The notes under the pieces are model-generated. The model did not search any database and was not told the DNA's origin. It saw only the letters and a list, made by a program, of their open reading frames with translations. DNA of 64,000 nucleotides from Geothrix oryzisoli (lineage in GTDB: Bacteria; Acidobacteriota; Holophagae; Holophagales; Holophagaceae). Below, piece after piece: positions 49,405-59,097 of this stretch. The first letter of the stretch is position 1; every line of letters starts with the position of its first letter. The position numbers and the translations under genes were made by a program. The stretch covers positions 574,015 to 638,014 of the forward strand of contig NZ_JAKZLB010000003.1 of the NCBI RefSeq assembly GCF_022808865.1, written 5' to 3'.

Positions 49405-51189
49405 TCAGATCACTTCGACCGGGTAGCAGCCCTTCTGGATCAGCTCCGAGGCGATGCGGCCCCGCAGGCGGGCGCTGCTGGTGGGGTGGAACTCGGTGAA
49501 GGCCTTCACGCCGGCCAGGGCGTGGCGCAGGGCCTCGCCCTCGACTACGTCCGCGCAGAGCATGCGGGCGTCGCCGTGGACTTTGTGCCAGCTCTCGTTC
49601 ACGTAGAGCTCGGTCATGTCGCGGGCGATCTGGGCCCAGCGGTGGCCGGACTCCACCATGCGCTCGGCCCGCACGACGGCGCTCTCCATGGCGTAGATCT
49701 CCATGAGCATGTTGCTCATGCGGGCCATGACCTCCTGGTTGTCGATGAGCTTCTGGCCCAGCACCTGCACGGCCAGGCCCGCGGCCAGCATGCACTGGCG
49801 CTTGCTCAGCTCCACGCCGTGCTTGAGGCGGGCGAGGGGGCCCGTGAAGCTCTCGGCCTTGATCGGGTTGGAGATCTCCTTGGCCACCTGCTGGCCGAAC
49901 TGCATGAGGGGCAGCTCGCCCTTCATGGCGCGCTTGAGCAGCGTGCCGGCGATGAGGAGCCGGTTGATCTCGTTGGTGCCCTCGAAGATGCGGTTGATGC
50001 GGCAGTCGCGCTGGGCCTTCTCGGGCGGGTACTCGGCGCTGAAGCCGTAGCCGCCGAAGGCCTGGACGGCCTCGTCCGCCACCCAGAACAGGGCCTCGCT
50101 GGCCCACACCTTGGAGATGCTGCACTCGATGGCGTACTCGTCGATGGCGGCCATCTTGTCGGCGCCGGCCGTGGGGCTGTCCCAGCTGGTGGCGTGGAGG
50201 GCATCATCCAGGTAGCCGATGGTGCGGAAGTTGAGGGCCTCGGCCACGAAGATCTTGGTGGCCATGTCCGCCAGCTTCTGCTGGATGAGTCCGAAGGAGT
50301 TGATGGGCTTGCCGAACTGGAAGCGCTCACCGGTGTACTTGATCGTGTATTCGAGGATGCGCTTCATGCCGCCCTGGCTGCCCACGCCAAGCTTGAAGCG
50401 GCCGATGTTCAGGATGCCGAAGGCGATCTTGTGGCCCTTGCCGATCTCGCCCAGCAGGCGGTCCTTGGGGATGCGGCAGTTCTCCAGGATGACGGTGCGG
50501 GTGGAGCTGCCCTTGATGCCCATCTTCTTCTCTTCGGCGCCGGTGCTGAGGCCGGGGTCGGTCTTCTCGACGATGAAGGCGCTGAAATCCTTCCCGTCCA
50601 CCTTGGCGAAGATCACGAACACATCGGCGAAGCCGGCGTTGGTGATCCACATCTTGGTGCCGTTCAGCACCCAGTGGTCCCCGTCGAGCACGGCGGTGGC
50701 CTTGGCGCCCAGGGCGTCGGAGCCGCTGCCCGCCTCGGTGAGGGCGTAGGCCGCCAGCCACTCGCCAGTGGCCAGCTTGGGCAGGTAGGCCTTCTTCTGG
50801 GCCTCGGTGCCGAAGTAGACGATCGGCAGGGTGCCGATGCCGGTGTTGGCGCTGTAGCTCACGGCGAAGCTGCCCTGCTTGCTCATCTCCTCGAGCACGA
50901 GCATGGCCGTGCGCTTGTCCACGTCCATGCCCTCGAAGGCCTCGGGGATCTCCAGGCCCAGCAGGCCCAACTCGCCGGCCTTCTTCATGAGCTCGATGGT
51001 GAGGGGGAGGTCGAGCTTGTCGATCTCCTCGTCCCGGGGGATGACCTCGCCCTCGATGAAGTCCCGGGCGGCCCGGGCGAATTCCTTGGCGTCGTCGCCG
51101 AATTCCTCGGCGGTGAACTGGGGCATGGCCCCGATGGGAGTCAAAAGGAAACTGCCTCCCTTGACCTGCTCTGCAGCGGTGGTGCTCAT
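49405..51189 (-). CDS. Acyl-CoA dehydrogenase
   Basis: 594 residues, the longer bacterial ACAD form with a C-terminal extension. The N-domain contains EDEEIDKLD-like MPRDEEIDKLD, the FAD/substrate motif is YALTEAGSGSDALGAKATA, and RIFEGTNEINRLLIAG ends the core. It oxidises acyl-CoA thioesters to 2-enoyl-CoA with electrons going to ETF. The glutamate base is in the FGGYGFSAEYPPEK region or a neighbouring helix. ATG 51189 follows GGAGGACAG. A paralogue lies at 52040-53785, about half identical by eye, with menG between them. Chain-length preference is unknown. Confidence 0.92.
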   Translation of the reverse strand: MSTTAAEQVKGGSFLLTPIGAMPQFTAEEFGDDAKEFARAARDFIEGEVIPRDEEIDKLDLPLTIELMKKAGELGLLGLEIPEAFEGMDVDKRTAMLVLEEMSKQGSFAVSYSANTGIGTLPIVYFGTEAQKKAYLPKLATGEWLAAYALTEAGSGSDALGAKATAVLDGDHWVLNGTKMWITNAGFADVFVIFAKVDGKDFSAFIVEKTDPGLSTGAEEKKMGIKGSSTRTVILENCRIPKDRLLGEIGKGHKIAFGILNIGRFKLGVGSQGGMKRILEYTIKYTGERFQFGKPINSFGLIQQKLADMATKIFVAEALNFRTIGYLDDALHATSWDSPTAGADKMAAIDEYAIECSISKVWASEALFWVADEAVQAFGGYGFSAEYPPEKAQRDCRINRIFEGTNEINRLLIAGTLLKRAMKGELPLMQFGQQVAKEISNPIKAESFTGPLARLKHGVELSKRQCMLAAGLAVQVLGQKLIDNQEVMARMSNMLMEIYAMESAVVRAERMVESGHRWAQIARDMTELYVNESWHKVHGDARMLCADVVEGEALRHALAGVKAFTEFHPTSSARLRGRIASELIQKGCYPVEVI

Positions 51190-51342
51190 CTCTGTCCTCC
51201 AGATTGGGTAGGGATCACGATGGAGGCCCACGCGGCTCTTGCCTAGCCTCTACCTCCGGTCAATGCCGGGGATACCTCAGGTAGGCCTCCTCTCTGGTTC
51301 AATGGAGGCTCGGAGTGTGTCCGAGCCACGGATGGAGATTGG

Positions 51343-52035
51343 ATGCCGGAAGGCCGCCAAGTGCAGCAGATGTTCTCGGCCATCGCCGGGAGGTACGACG
51401 TCCTGAACCATGTGCTCTCCGGTGGGGTGGACTTCTGGTGGTGGTGGCGCATGGCCCGCCGGTCGGGCGCTGCGCCCGGGAAGCGTTTCCTGGATGTGGC
51501 GGCGGGCACGGGGGATTCGAGTCTGGCCCTGGCCCGGCGCGGGGCCGAGGTGGTCAGCACGGACTTCACCCACGCCATGCTGCGCCTGGGGCCGGAGAAG
51601 TTCCGGCGCAAGGGCCTGGCGGAGCGGATCTGGGCCTCCAGCGACGCGGACGCCCAGCGGCTGCCCTTCCGGGACGCCAGCTTCGACGGCATCACCATCT
51701 GCTACGGCATCCGGAACGTGGAAGCGCGGACCCGCGCCTACGCCGAGTTCCTGCGCGTGCTGAAGCCTGGGGGCCAGCTGACCATCCTGGAGTTCAGCGC
51801 CCCGGTCTTCCCATGGTTGAGGGCCTTCTACGACTGGTACAGCCACCGGGTGCTACCCCGCGTCGGCGCCTGGATCAGTGGCGACGCCTCCGCCTACACC
51901 TATCTGCCGGAGAGCATCCGGGCCTTTCCGGATCAGCAGGCCCTGGCCGCCGAGCTGGAAGCCGCGGGGTTCCGGAGCGTGGGCTGGACGAACCTCACGG
52001 GCGGCATCGTCGCCCTGCACACGGGCATCCGGTAG
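51343..52035 (+). CDS. ubiE: Demethylmenaquinone/ubiquinone methyltransferase
   Basis: 230 residues, MenG/UbiE family. The motifs MFSAIAGRYDVLNHVLSGGVDFWWWW, LDVAAGTGDSSLALA and GITICYGIRNVEARTRAYAEFLRVLKPGG are complete. It methylates demethylmenaquinone (or 2-polyprenyl-benzoquinol) with SAM. In an organism with cytochrome bd and PsrC-type subunits, the quinone is likely menaquinone. Transcribed against the two flanking dehydrogenase genes. A perfect 8-bp hairpin (51307-51327) lies upstream. Confidence 0.93.
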   Translation: MPEGRQVQQMFSAIAGRYDVLNHVLSGGVDFWWWWRMARRSGAAPGKRFLDVAAGTGDSSLALARRGAEVVSTDFTHAMLRLGPEKFRRKGLAERIWASSDADAQRLPFRDASFDGITICYGIRNVEARTRAYAEFLRVLKPGGQLTILEFSAPVFPWLRAFYDWYSHRVLPRVGAWISGDASAYTYLPESIRAFPDQQALAAELEAAGFRSVGWTNLTGGIVALHTGIR

Positions 52036-52039
52036 CTGA

Positions 52040-53785
52040 TCAGCCGATGGGGTACCGCCCCTGCTCCATGAGGGCGAGGGTGATGCGGTGGCGCAGGGTG
52101 GAGAGCGGTGCCGGTGCCGGGGCATGCATGGCGAGCAGCTCCGCCATGAGGGTGTCCAGGGCCTCCCCGCTGGCCAGCTCGCCGGCCAGCATGCGGGCCT
52201 CGGACTGCACGCGGTTCCAGGCCTCCTGGGCGTAGACCTCGGCCATGTCCCGTGCCAGCGCGGCCCAGCGGTGGCCGGAGGCCTGCATCTTGCCGGCGCG
52301 GACCGCGGCGGACTCCATGGCATAGAGCTCCAGCAGCAGGTTGCTGATGTGGGCCGCGGCCTCCTGGTTGTCCAGGATCTTCGGCCCGTGGTCCGTCTGG
52401 GCCCGGGCGATCACCTTCAGGGCGCGGGCCTTGGCCAGCGCCACGGTGGCCTGGAGGGAATCCGCTGGAACCTGTGGCGTGGCCGAGGCGGCTTCCGCCA
52501 GAGGCAGGCCCTCCGCACCGCTGCACCGCTTCAGGAAGGTCTGGGCGATGAGGAGGCGGTTGATCTCGTTGGTGCCCTCGAAGATGCGGTTGATGCGGCA
52601 GTCGCGGTAGATCTTCTCGGCGGGGTACTCGGTGCTGAAGCCGGCTCCGCCGAAGGTCTGCACGGAGTCGTCGGCCGTGGCGAAGAGGGCCTCGCTGCCC
52701 CACACCTTGGACATGGAGGCCTCCATCGCATACTCATCGATGGCCTTCATCTTGTCGGCGCCGCCGGTCTCGCTCTCCCAGCTGGTGTGGGCCAGGGCGT
52801 CGTCCAGGTAGCCGATGGTGCGGAAGCTCATGCTTTCGCCCACGAAGATCCGCACGGCCATGTTCGCCAGCTTCTGCTGGATGAGGCCGAAGGCGGTGAG
52901 AGGCTTGCCGAACTGGGTGCGCTCCCCGGCGTATCTCAGGGTGTATTCCAGCACCCTCTTGCCGGCCCCGACGGAGCTGGCGCCCAGCTTGAAACGGCCC
53001 ACGTTCAGGATGCCCAGGGCGATGCGGGCGCCCTTCCCCTTGCCGCCCAGCAGCCGGTCCTCGGGGATGCGGCAGTTGTCGAGGATGACGGTGCGGGTGG
53101 AGCTGCCCTTGATGCCCAGCTTCTTTTCCTCGGCCCCGGTGCTGATGCCGGGATCGGTCTTCTCGACGATGAAGGCGCTGAGGTGGCTGCCGTTGATCTT
53201 GGCGAAGATCACGAAGACATCGGCGAAGCCGGCGTTGGTGATCCAGGCCTTGGTGCCGTTCAGCACCCAGTGGCCGTCCTGCAGCACGGCGGTGGTCTTG
53301 GCCCCCAGGGCGTCGGAACCGCTGCCGGCTTCGGTCAGGGCGTAGGCCGCGCACCATTCGCCGCTGGCCAGCCTGGGCAGGTACTTGGCCTTCTGCGCGT
53401 GGCTCCCAAAGTAGACGATGGGCATGGTGCCGATGCTGGTGTGCGCGGTGTAGCTGGTGGAGAAGCTGGCGTGCCGGGCCATCTCCTCCAGCACCAGCAG
53501 GGCGGTCTTCTTGTCCAGGTCCAGGCCACCGTAGGCCTCGGGGACCTCCATGCCGAGGATGCCCAGGTCGCCGGCCTTGGCCAGCAGGTCGCGGGTGAGC
53601 TCCAGGTCGAGACGGTCGATCTCCTCGTCCCGGGGCATGATCTCGCCGTTCATGAAGTCGCGGGCGGCCTCGGCGATGGCGAGGGCCTCCTCGCTGCTCT
53701 CCTCGGCGGTGAACTGGGGCAGGGTGCCCGCGGGGTGGAACATGAAGCTGCCGCCGCGCACGGACAGGATGCTGGTCTCGGCCAT
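52040..53785 (-). CDS. Acyl-CoA dehydrogenase (paralogue)
   Basis: 581 residues. Same architecture as the gene at 49405: MPRDEEIDRLDLELTRDL, YALTEAGSGSDALGAKTTA and NRIFEGTNEINRLLIAQ. The C-terminal 150 residues differ most, with an Ala-rich insert around SATPQVPADSL. Both enzymes share many exact blocks, so this is a gene duplication. The stop lies 4 bp from the ubiE stop on the other strand. ATG 53785 has GGGAGG upstream. Both probably serve fatty-acid or aromatic acyl-CoA breakdown. Confidence 0.92.
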   Translation of the reverse strand: MAETSILSVRGGSFMFHPAGTLPQFTAEESSEEALAIAEAARDFMNGEIMPRDEEIDRLDLELTRDLLAKAGDLGILGMEVPEAYGGLDLDKKTALLVLEEMARHASFSTSYTAHTSIGTMPIVYFGSHAQKAKYLPRLASGEWCAAYALTEAGSGSDALGAKTTAVLQDGHWVLNGTKAWITNAGFADVFVIFAKINGSHLSAFIVEKTDPGISTGAEEKKLGIKGSSTRTVILDNCRIPEDRLLGGKGKGARIALGILNVGRFKLGASSVGAGKRVLEYTLRYAGERTQFGKPLTAFGLIQQKLANMAVRIFVGESMSFRTIGYLDDALAHTSWESETGGADKMKAIDEYAMEASMSKVWGSEALFATADDSVQTFGGAGFSTEYPAEKIYRDCRINRIFEGTNEINRLLIAQTFLKRCSGAEGLPLAEAASATPQVPADSLQATVALAKARALKVIARAQTDHGPKILDNQEAAAHISNLLLELYAMESAAVRAGKMQASGHRWAALARDMAEVYAQEAWNRVQSEARMLAGELASGEALDTLMAELLAMHAPAPAPLSTLRHRITLALMEQGRYPIG

Positions 53786-53867
53786 AACGGACCTCCCGAC
53801 CTCCTGATCATCTACCCGGAGTCAGGGCCCCTCCAGTGGGGAGTGGGGGATCTGGGTCACATTCTGC

Positions 53868-54416
53868 TTAAAGCAGCCGTTTCTGCCCCTTGGGATGGTT
53901 CAGGACGACCTCCTTGACCCGGTGGATCCAGTTCGGCCGATCCTTCGGATCCAGCCGCTCATGGGCCAGGTGCCGCTCCTCCAGCAGCTGGTCCACCAGC
54001 TGGTCGATGGATTCGGCGAAGAAGGTATCCGTATCCCGGACGCCATCCGCCGCTAGGTGGCCGGAAAAGGGCACCTTGAACAGCAGGTCGTAGCTTTTCA
54101 TCCAGTGGTGCATGAAGCGCTCGATGGGCAGCTGGCGGCCGAAGGCCAGCATCATGTAGGCGTAGTTGTCCAGCACGCTCCGGTCGCAGACCACCGCATC
54201 GTGCTGGCTGCCGGAGCGGATCTCCTCCGCCATCTGCGTGAAGAAGATCCAGGTCTGGGCCTCCAGGGAGGTCTTCTGGTTGATGGGCAGCGGGGAAAGC
54301 CGCGCCACCTCCTTCACGATGTCCACGTGGACACCCTCCCGTTTGAGGGCCGCGGCCAGTTCATAGCAGAGCGTGGTCTTGCCCACGCCGTGGGTGCCGA
54401 TGAAGGCGATCTTCAC
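53868..54416 (-). CDS. P-loop ATPase, thymidylate-kinase-like or NadR-like
   Basis: 182 residues. Walker A is IGTHGVGKTTLCYELAAAL at the N-terminus, followed by DAVVCDRSVLDNYAYMMLAFG, which looks like the Walker B/substrate strand of AAA_28-type kinases. No lid motif was identified. The family includes small kinases and uncharacterised ATP-binding proteins; the substrate is not predictable. GTG start preceded by GGAGG. Upstream gap of 70 bp to the PAS sensor shows only a small hairpin. Confidence 0.65.
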   Translation of the reverse strand: MKIAFIGTHGVGKTTLCYELAAALKREGVHVDIVKEVARLSPLPINQKTSLEAQTWIFFTQMAEEIRSGSQHDAVVCDRSVLDNYAYMMLAFGRQLPIERFMHHWMKSYDLLFKVPFSGHLAADGVRDTDTFFAESIDQLVDQLLEERHLAHERLDPKDRPNWIHRVKEVVLNHPKGQKRLL

Positions 54417-54486
54417 TCGGTACCTCCGGTGCCTCGCCCTTCGGGCTTCGCCTGCGGCAAAGTGGCCCTCTGCTTTCGTTGTGTGC

Positions 54487-56103
54487 TCACAAACCTTCCC
54501 CTTCAGACTTCTGGGTGCGCCGCGCCTGGATATCTTCCCGGAATGCCTGGGCGCACTCGGGACAGACGCCGTGGGTGAAGGTGGCCTCCGTGTGCTCGGA
54601 CAGATAGGTCTCGATCTGGCTCCAGTAGCCGTGGTCGTCGCGCACCTTCTTGCAGTTGCTGCAGATGGGCAACATGCCGCTGAGCTGCTTCACATCGGCC
54701 AGAGCCTGGGTGAGGTTCTGGATCAGGCGCTCTCGCTCCACCTCCAGGCGCCTCCGTTCCGTGATGTCCCGCGTGACGCCCTGGAAGCCGAGCAGGCGGC
54801 CGTCCTCGCCCCAGACGATCCGCCACTGGGCCTCCACCTGGATCTCCCGGCCATCCTTGCACTTCACGCTCGACTGGAGCAGGTCCTGCTCGAAGGGCTG
54901 GGAGCCGGGAGGCAGCTGGCGGGCCTTGACCATCCGTTCCCGGAAGGTTTCGCTGCCCTTTCGGGAGAGGGCCCGGCTCTCGGGGTTGAGCGTCATGAAC
55001 TCCTCGGGGGTCCAGCCGCGCTGGCGGAGGATCGAGGGGCTGACGTAGGTGAGGCGGCCATCCGGATCCATGGACCAGATGAGGTCGGTGGCGTTCTCGG
55101 CCAGCAGGCGGTACCGGGCCTCCTGGGCGGCCACGCGCTCCTGATCCGTCAGCTGGCGGATCCAGGAGGCCCGGGCCTGCCAGCCCAGGGCCAGGGTGAG
55201 CAGGGCCAGGGCCAGGACCGCGGCGATGGCGAAGGCGACCTGGTGACGCCAGACCTGGAGGTACTCCCGCTGGGCCAGGCCCACCAGGATGTAGAACGGG
55301 GGATGATCGGTCCTCCGCAGGCTGTAGGTGCGCCGGAGACCGTCCAGGACTGAATTCTCCGTGAACTGCATGGAAGGGCGGTTGGCCTGGACCGCCTGCA
55401 GGTAGGCGCCAGTGATGTGGGTGTCGCCGGTCATCTGCTGCTGACCGGTGAAATCGGGATAGCGTGCGAGCAGGCTGAGATCCACGCCCCGCAGGGAGAC
55501 CGAGCCCCACCGGCCCACGTTCACCTGGGACATGGTCCGGGCCAGCTGTTCCGTGGGAAGGAGGGCGAAGACCACGCCGGCGAACCCGCCCCCGGCGCGT
55601 TCGATCCGGCGGGCCAGGATGAGATCCCAGGTCCCATCTGGGCTGCGGGCGGGCCTGGAGATGAACAGATCCGGCGCCGGGCTGGCCTGCAGGTGGCGGA
55701 AGAAATCCCAATCAGCCACGCTCCGGGCGGTGGGGGCCGGGGCGGCGTGGAGGACCCTGCCCGTCGCGTCGGCGACCTGGAGGGAGTCGAGGATACCGGC
55801 CCGCTTGAACTGCAGCCGGACGAGGCTGCCGAGTCTGGGATTGCGGAGGTCGTGCTCGCCTTCATCCTGAAGCGCCTGGATGGCCAGGTCGATCCCCCGG
55901 ATCGTGTCCTCCACGTTGTTTTCCATGACCTGCGCCAGGTTCTGGGTGGCGGATTCCGCCCGCTCCACATAGTGGCGGCGGCTCAGGAGCAGCACCCAGA
56001 CGGCGGAGGCCACCAGCCCCAGGTTGAACAGGGCAAGCAGCGCCCCCATCGCCTTGATGAAGGTCGGGGCGGTGATGGGCGATGGTCGCGGGGTGTCGCT
56101 CAT
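54487..56103 (-). CDS. Membrane PAS sensor with C-terminal Cys4 module
   Basis: 538 residues. Two membrane helices (about 17-40 and 290-312) enclose a periplasmic dCache-like sensor domain. A PAS domain (ARYRLLAENATDLIWSMDPDG to WGEDGRLLGFQGVTRDITERRRLE) follows, then a short coiled coil and the tail C481-x2-C484-x29-C514-x2-C517 (LPICSNCKKVRDDHGYW, THGVCPEC). The same tail ends the 7TM protein at 13810-14670. No kinase or cyclase domain is seen, so output may go through the Cys4 module. It lies 8 bp after gpmI. Confidence 0.78.
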   Translation of the reverse strand: MSDTPRPSPITAPTFIKAMGALLALFNLGLVASAVWVLLLSRRHYVERAESATQNLAQVMENNVEDTIRGIDLAIQALQDEGEHDLRNPRLGSLVRLQFKRAGILDSLQVADATGRVLHAAPAPTARSVADWDFFRHLQASPAPDLFISRPARSPDGTWDLILARRIERAGGGFAGVVFALLPTEQLARTMSQVNVGRWGSVSLRGVDLSLLARYPDFTGQQQMTGDTHITGAYLQAVQANRPSMQFTENSVLDGLRRTYSLRRTDHPPFYILVGLAQREYLQVWRHQVAFAIAAVLALALLTLALGWQARASWIRQLTDQERVAAQEARYRLLAENATDLIWSMDPDGRLTYVSPSILRQRGWTPEEFMTLNPESRALSRKGSETFRERMVKARQLPPGSQPFEQDLLQSSVKCKDGREIQVEAQWRIVWGEDGRLLGFQGVTRDITERRRLEVERERLIQNLTQALADVKQLSGMLPICSNCKKVRDDHGYWSQIETYLSEHTEATFTHGVCPECAQAFREDIQARRTQKSEGEGL

Positions 56104-56111
56104 GGGGTCGC

Positions 56112-57647
56112 CTAGAAGAGGCTCTTCCCGTCCATGACCTCGGGCTGAGGCAGGCCGAACAGTTTCAGGAGGGTGGGCGCCACATCGTTGAGCGCGCCGC
56201 CGCTGCGGAGCTGCCGGGCTTCGAAGCCTCGGGCGACGAGGACCGCGGGGACCGGGTTCAGGGTATGGGAGGTGTGGGGATTGCCGCCCTCGTCCCGCAT
56301 GCACTCGCAGTTGCCGTGATCGGCGGTGATGAAGAGGGCGCCGCCCGCCGCCAGGGTGGCGTCCACGATGCGGCCCACGGCCGCGTCCACGGCCTCGCAG
56401 GCGGTGACGGCGGCCTTCAGGTCGCCCGTGTGGCCGATCATGTCGGGGTTCGCCAGGTTGCAGACCAGCAGGCGGTACTGGCCGGAGCGGATGGCGGCCT
56501 CCAGTCCCTGGCTCACGTCGGCCAGGCTCATCTCGGGCTGCAGGTCGTAGGTGGCCACCTTGGGGGAGGGCACCAGGCGGCGCTCCTCGCCCTCGAAGGG
56601 TGCTTCCCGGCCGCCATTGAAGAAATAGGTGACGTGGGCGTACTTCTCCGTCTCGGCAGTGCGGAGCTGCTTCCACCCCTGCCCACTGATGAGTTCGCCC
56701 AGGATGTGCTCCAGGCTCTGGGGCGGGTAGGCCACAGACACATAGGGGTCCAGGTCGATGTCGTAGGCCGTGAAGGTGACCAGCTCCACCTTGGGGCGAT
56801 GGTCCGGGGCGAAGCCCTTGAAGTCCGGGTGCACCAGGGCGTGGCACATCTGGCGGGCCCGGTCGGCGCGGAAGTTGAACCACAGCACCCCGTCGCCGTT
56901 GGCGATGGGGTGGAAGGCCTCCAGCCTCGTGGGGGCCACGAACTCATCCGTTTCCCCCCGGGCGTAGGCCGCGGCGATGGCGGCCAGGGCGTCCGGCGCG
57001 GCCTGGGGGGCGTTGCCGTCCACATAGAGCTTCCAGGCCTGTTCCGTGCGCTCCCAGCGCTTGTCGCGGTCCATGGCCGTGTAGCGTCCGCACACGGAGC
57101 CGATGGTCACCAGGGGGGTGTTCCGCAGCTGGAAGGTCAGCCACTGGAGGTAGCCGTCGGCGCTCTTCTGGCCCGTGTCGCGGCCATCGGTGATGGCGTG
57201 GATGGTGGTGGGCACGCCCTCGGCCTGGGCCCACTGGGCCAGGGCGACGAGGTGGCTCTGGTGGCTGTGGACGCCGCCATCGCTCACCAGGCCCATCAGG
57301 TGCAGGCGCCTGCCGGAGGCCTTCAGCTTGGCCAGCAGGGCGCCCATGGCGGCATTCTCGCGGAAGGTGCCCCGCCGGATGGCGGCGTCGATGCGGGTGA
57401 GCTCCTGCCAGACCACCCGGCCCGCGCCCAGGTTCATGTGGCCCACTTCCGAGTTGCCGAACTGGCCGTCCGGCAGCCCCACGGCTTCGCCGCTGGTCTG
57501 CAGCTGGGTGGTGGCGTAGGTCTTCCGGAGGGCATTGAAGCGCGGCATGGCCGCCACGAAGGTGGCATCGAAGGCATTCCGCGGCCCATCGCCGAAACCG
57601 TCGAGGATGAGGAGCGTGATGGGGCCAGGGATCATGGAGGGGGTCAT
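56112..57647 (-). CDS. gpmI: 2,3-bisphosphoglycerate-independent phosphoglycerate mutase
   Basis: 511 residues, alkaline-phosphatase superfamily. The N-terminal LLILDGFGDGP and metal-binding motifs FGNSEVGHMNLGAGRVVWQELTR (catalytic Ser in NSEVGH), ITDGRDTGQKS and FITADHGNCE are complete. It interconverts 3- and 2-phosphoglycerate in glycolysis, needing Mn2+. The start overlaps the ORF6N gene by ATGA, so its translation depends on that upstream gene. Length is normal. Confidence 0.95.
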   Translation of the reverse strand: MTPSMIPGPITLLILDGFGDGPRNAFDATFVAAMPRFNALRKTYATTQLQTSGEAVGLPDGQFGNSEVGHMNLGAGRVVWQELTRIDAAIRRGTFRENAAMGALLAKLKASGRRLHLMGLVSDGGVHSHQSHLVALAQWAQAEGVPTTIHAITDGRDTGQKSADGYLQWLTFQLRNTPLVTIGSVCGRYTAMDRDKRWERTEQAWKLYVDGNAPQAAPDALAAIAAAYARGETDEFVAPTRLEAFHPIANGDGVLWFNFRADRARQMCHALVHPDFKGFAPDHRPKVELVTFTAYDIDLDPYVSVAYPPQSLEHILGELISGQGWKQLRTAETEKYAHVTYFFNGGREAPFEGEERRLVPSPKVATYDLQPEMSLADVSQGLEAAIRSGQYRLLVCNLANPDMIGHTGDLKAAVTACEAVDAAVGRIVDATLAAGGALFITADHGNCECMRDEGGNPHTSHTLNPVPAVLVARGFEARQLRSGGALNDVAPTLLKLFGLPQPEVMDGKSLF

Positions 57648-58138
57648 CCCTTCTTCGCGTCCCGCTGGCCGGACTTCAGGCCATGCGGGAGGTTCTGGTC
57701 CGTGATGAAGCCGATGGGGCGCTGTTTGGGAACACCTTCGACCTCCTCGCCCTGGAGGAGCTTCAGGACCACTTCCAGCTTCTGCTCCAGGGCGGTCACC
57801 CGCAGGGACAGTTCCGCCTGGGCCGTGAGGACGTGCCGGGCTTCGGCGAAGGCGGGCAGGAGGGTCAGCAGAGCCGGCTCATGGCCGGGGACGAGGCCCG
57901 TCAGCAGGGCGGCCCCGGCCTCTGTGAAGGCGAGCACGGGGGCGTCCGGGATGTGCTGGCGCTCCTCGGCCGTCAGGTGGAAGACGAGGGTTTCGGGGAA
58001 CCGGTCGGGCTGGGCCGCCACCAGGGTGGTGAGCGCCTTGACCTCGAGCCCCAGCTGGTCGGCCAGGGCCTTGTCCGGCAGGGCCGCCGCGTCGCGGACC
58101 CAGAGCAGGCGGGAGAGGATTTCGACGGGGGCTGCCAT
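57644..58138 (-). CDS. ORF6N-domain DNA-binding-like protein
   Basis: 164 residues. The first half, KALADQLGLEVKALTTLVAAQPDRFPETLVFHLTAEE, fits the ORF6N domain of phage and phage-derived DNA-binding proteins (typical pattern: LY.VETK.LNEQVKRN..RFP.DF.FQLT). The second half is a helical Leu/Glu stretch (LSLRVTALEQKLEVVLKLLQ) that may form a coiled coil. It sits between pyrB and gpmI with ATGA overlaps on both sides. The role of such a domain in a housekeeping operon is unclear. Confidence 0.7.
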   Translation of the reverse strand: MAAPVEILSRLLWVRDAAALPDKALADQLGLEVKALTTLVAAQPDRFPETLVFHLTAEERQHIPDAPVLAFTEAGAALLTGLVPGHEPALLTLLPAFAEARHVLTAQAELSLRVTALEQKLEVVLKLLQGEEVEGVPKQRPIGFITDQNLPHGLKSGQRDAKKG

Positions 58139-59097
58139 CAGGGCACCTGCTCGCCATGCGGATGGGACAGCAGATAGAGCACGGCCATGCGGACGGGCAC
58201 GCCGTTGGTCACCTGGTCGAGGATCAGGTTGTTGGGGCCGTCGGCCACGTCGCTGGTGATCTCCAGGCCGCGGTTGATGGGGCCGGGGTGCAGCACGACC
58301 ACGTCACGCTTGGCCTGCTTCATGCGGGCGGGGTTCAGCTGGAAGAAGCGGCTGTACTCGCCCTGGCCGGGGATGTAGGCGCCGGTGCCACGCTCGAACT
58401 GGGCGCGCAGCATCATGATGGCGTCCTGCTCGGGGATCACGGCGTCGAAGTCGTGGCTGATGTCGATGGAGGGCCAGGTGGCCTTCATCTCCTGGGGCAC
58501 CAGGGTGGGCGGTCCCACCAGGGTGACCTTGGCGCCCATGCGGGTGAGCAGCCAGAGGTTGGACCGCACCACGCGGCTGTTGCGGATGTCGCCCACGATG
58601 GCCACCCGCAGGCCCTCCAGGCTGCCGAAGTGCTTGCGCAGGGTGTAGGCGTCCAGCAGGGCCTGGGTGGGGTGCTCATGAGCGCCGTCGCCCGCATTCA
58701 CGATGCTGGCCTTCATGTGGCGGGAGAGGAGGGCGTGGGCGCCGGGTGCGCTGTGGCGCATGACGATGAGGTCGGGGTGCATGGCCTCCAGGTTCATGGC
58801 CGTGTCGATGAGCGTCTCGCCCTTGTTCAGGCTGCTGGTGTCGGCGTCGAAGTTGATGATCTCGGCCGAGAGGCGCTTCTCGGCGATCTCGAAGCTGTTG
58901 CGGGTGCGGGTGCTGTTCTCGAAGAACAGGTTCACCACCAGCTTCTTGCGCAGGGCCGGCACGATCTTGATGCTGGGGCGCTCGCAGACCTCCTCGAAGG
59001 CCCGGGCCTGGTCCAGAATCGCCGTGATGTCCTGCGGGCTGAGGGGCTCGATGCCCAGCAGGTGCTTGTGGGGGAAGACGTAGCGTTCGGACGTCAT
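58138..59097 (-). CDS. pyrB: Aspartate carbamoyltransferase catalytic subunit
   Basis: 319 residues. The carbamoyl-phosphate motif FFENSTRTRNSFE and the substrate loop HPTQALLDAYTLRKHFG are complete, as are VVLHPGPINRGLEI and HRR-type C-terminal parts. It makes carbamoyl-aspartate in pyrimidine synthesis. No pyrI or pyrC is adjacent, so it likely works as the unregulated trimer or with a dihydroorotase gene elsewhere. The start overlaps the pyrR stop (ATGA) and the stop overlaps the next start (ATGA). Confidence 0.96.
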   Translation of the reverse strand: MTSERYVFPHKHLLGIEPLSPQDITAILDQARAFEEVCERPSIKIVPALRKKLVVNLFFENSTRTRNSFEIAEKRLSAEIINFDADTSSLNKGETLIDTAMNLEAMHPDLIVMRHSAPGAHALLSRHMKASIVNAGDGAHEHPTQALLDAYTLRKHFGSLEGLRVAIVGDIRNSRVVRSNLWLLTRMGAKVTLVGPPTLVPQEMKATWPSIDISHDFDAVIPEQDAIMMLRAQFERGTGAYIPGQGEYSRFFQLNPARMKQAKRDVVVLHPGPINRGLEITSDVADGPNNLILDQVTNGVPVRMAVLYLLSHPHGEQVP

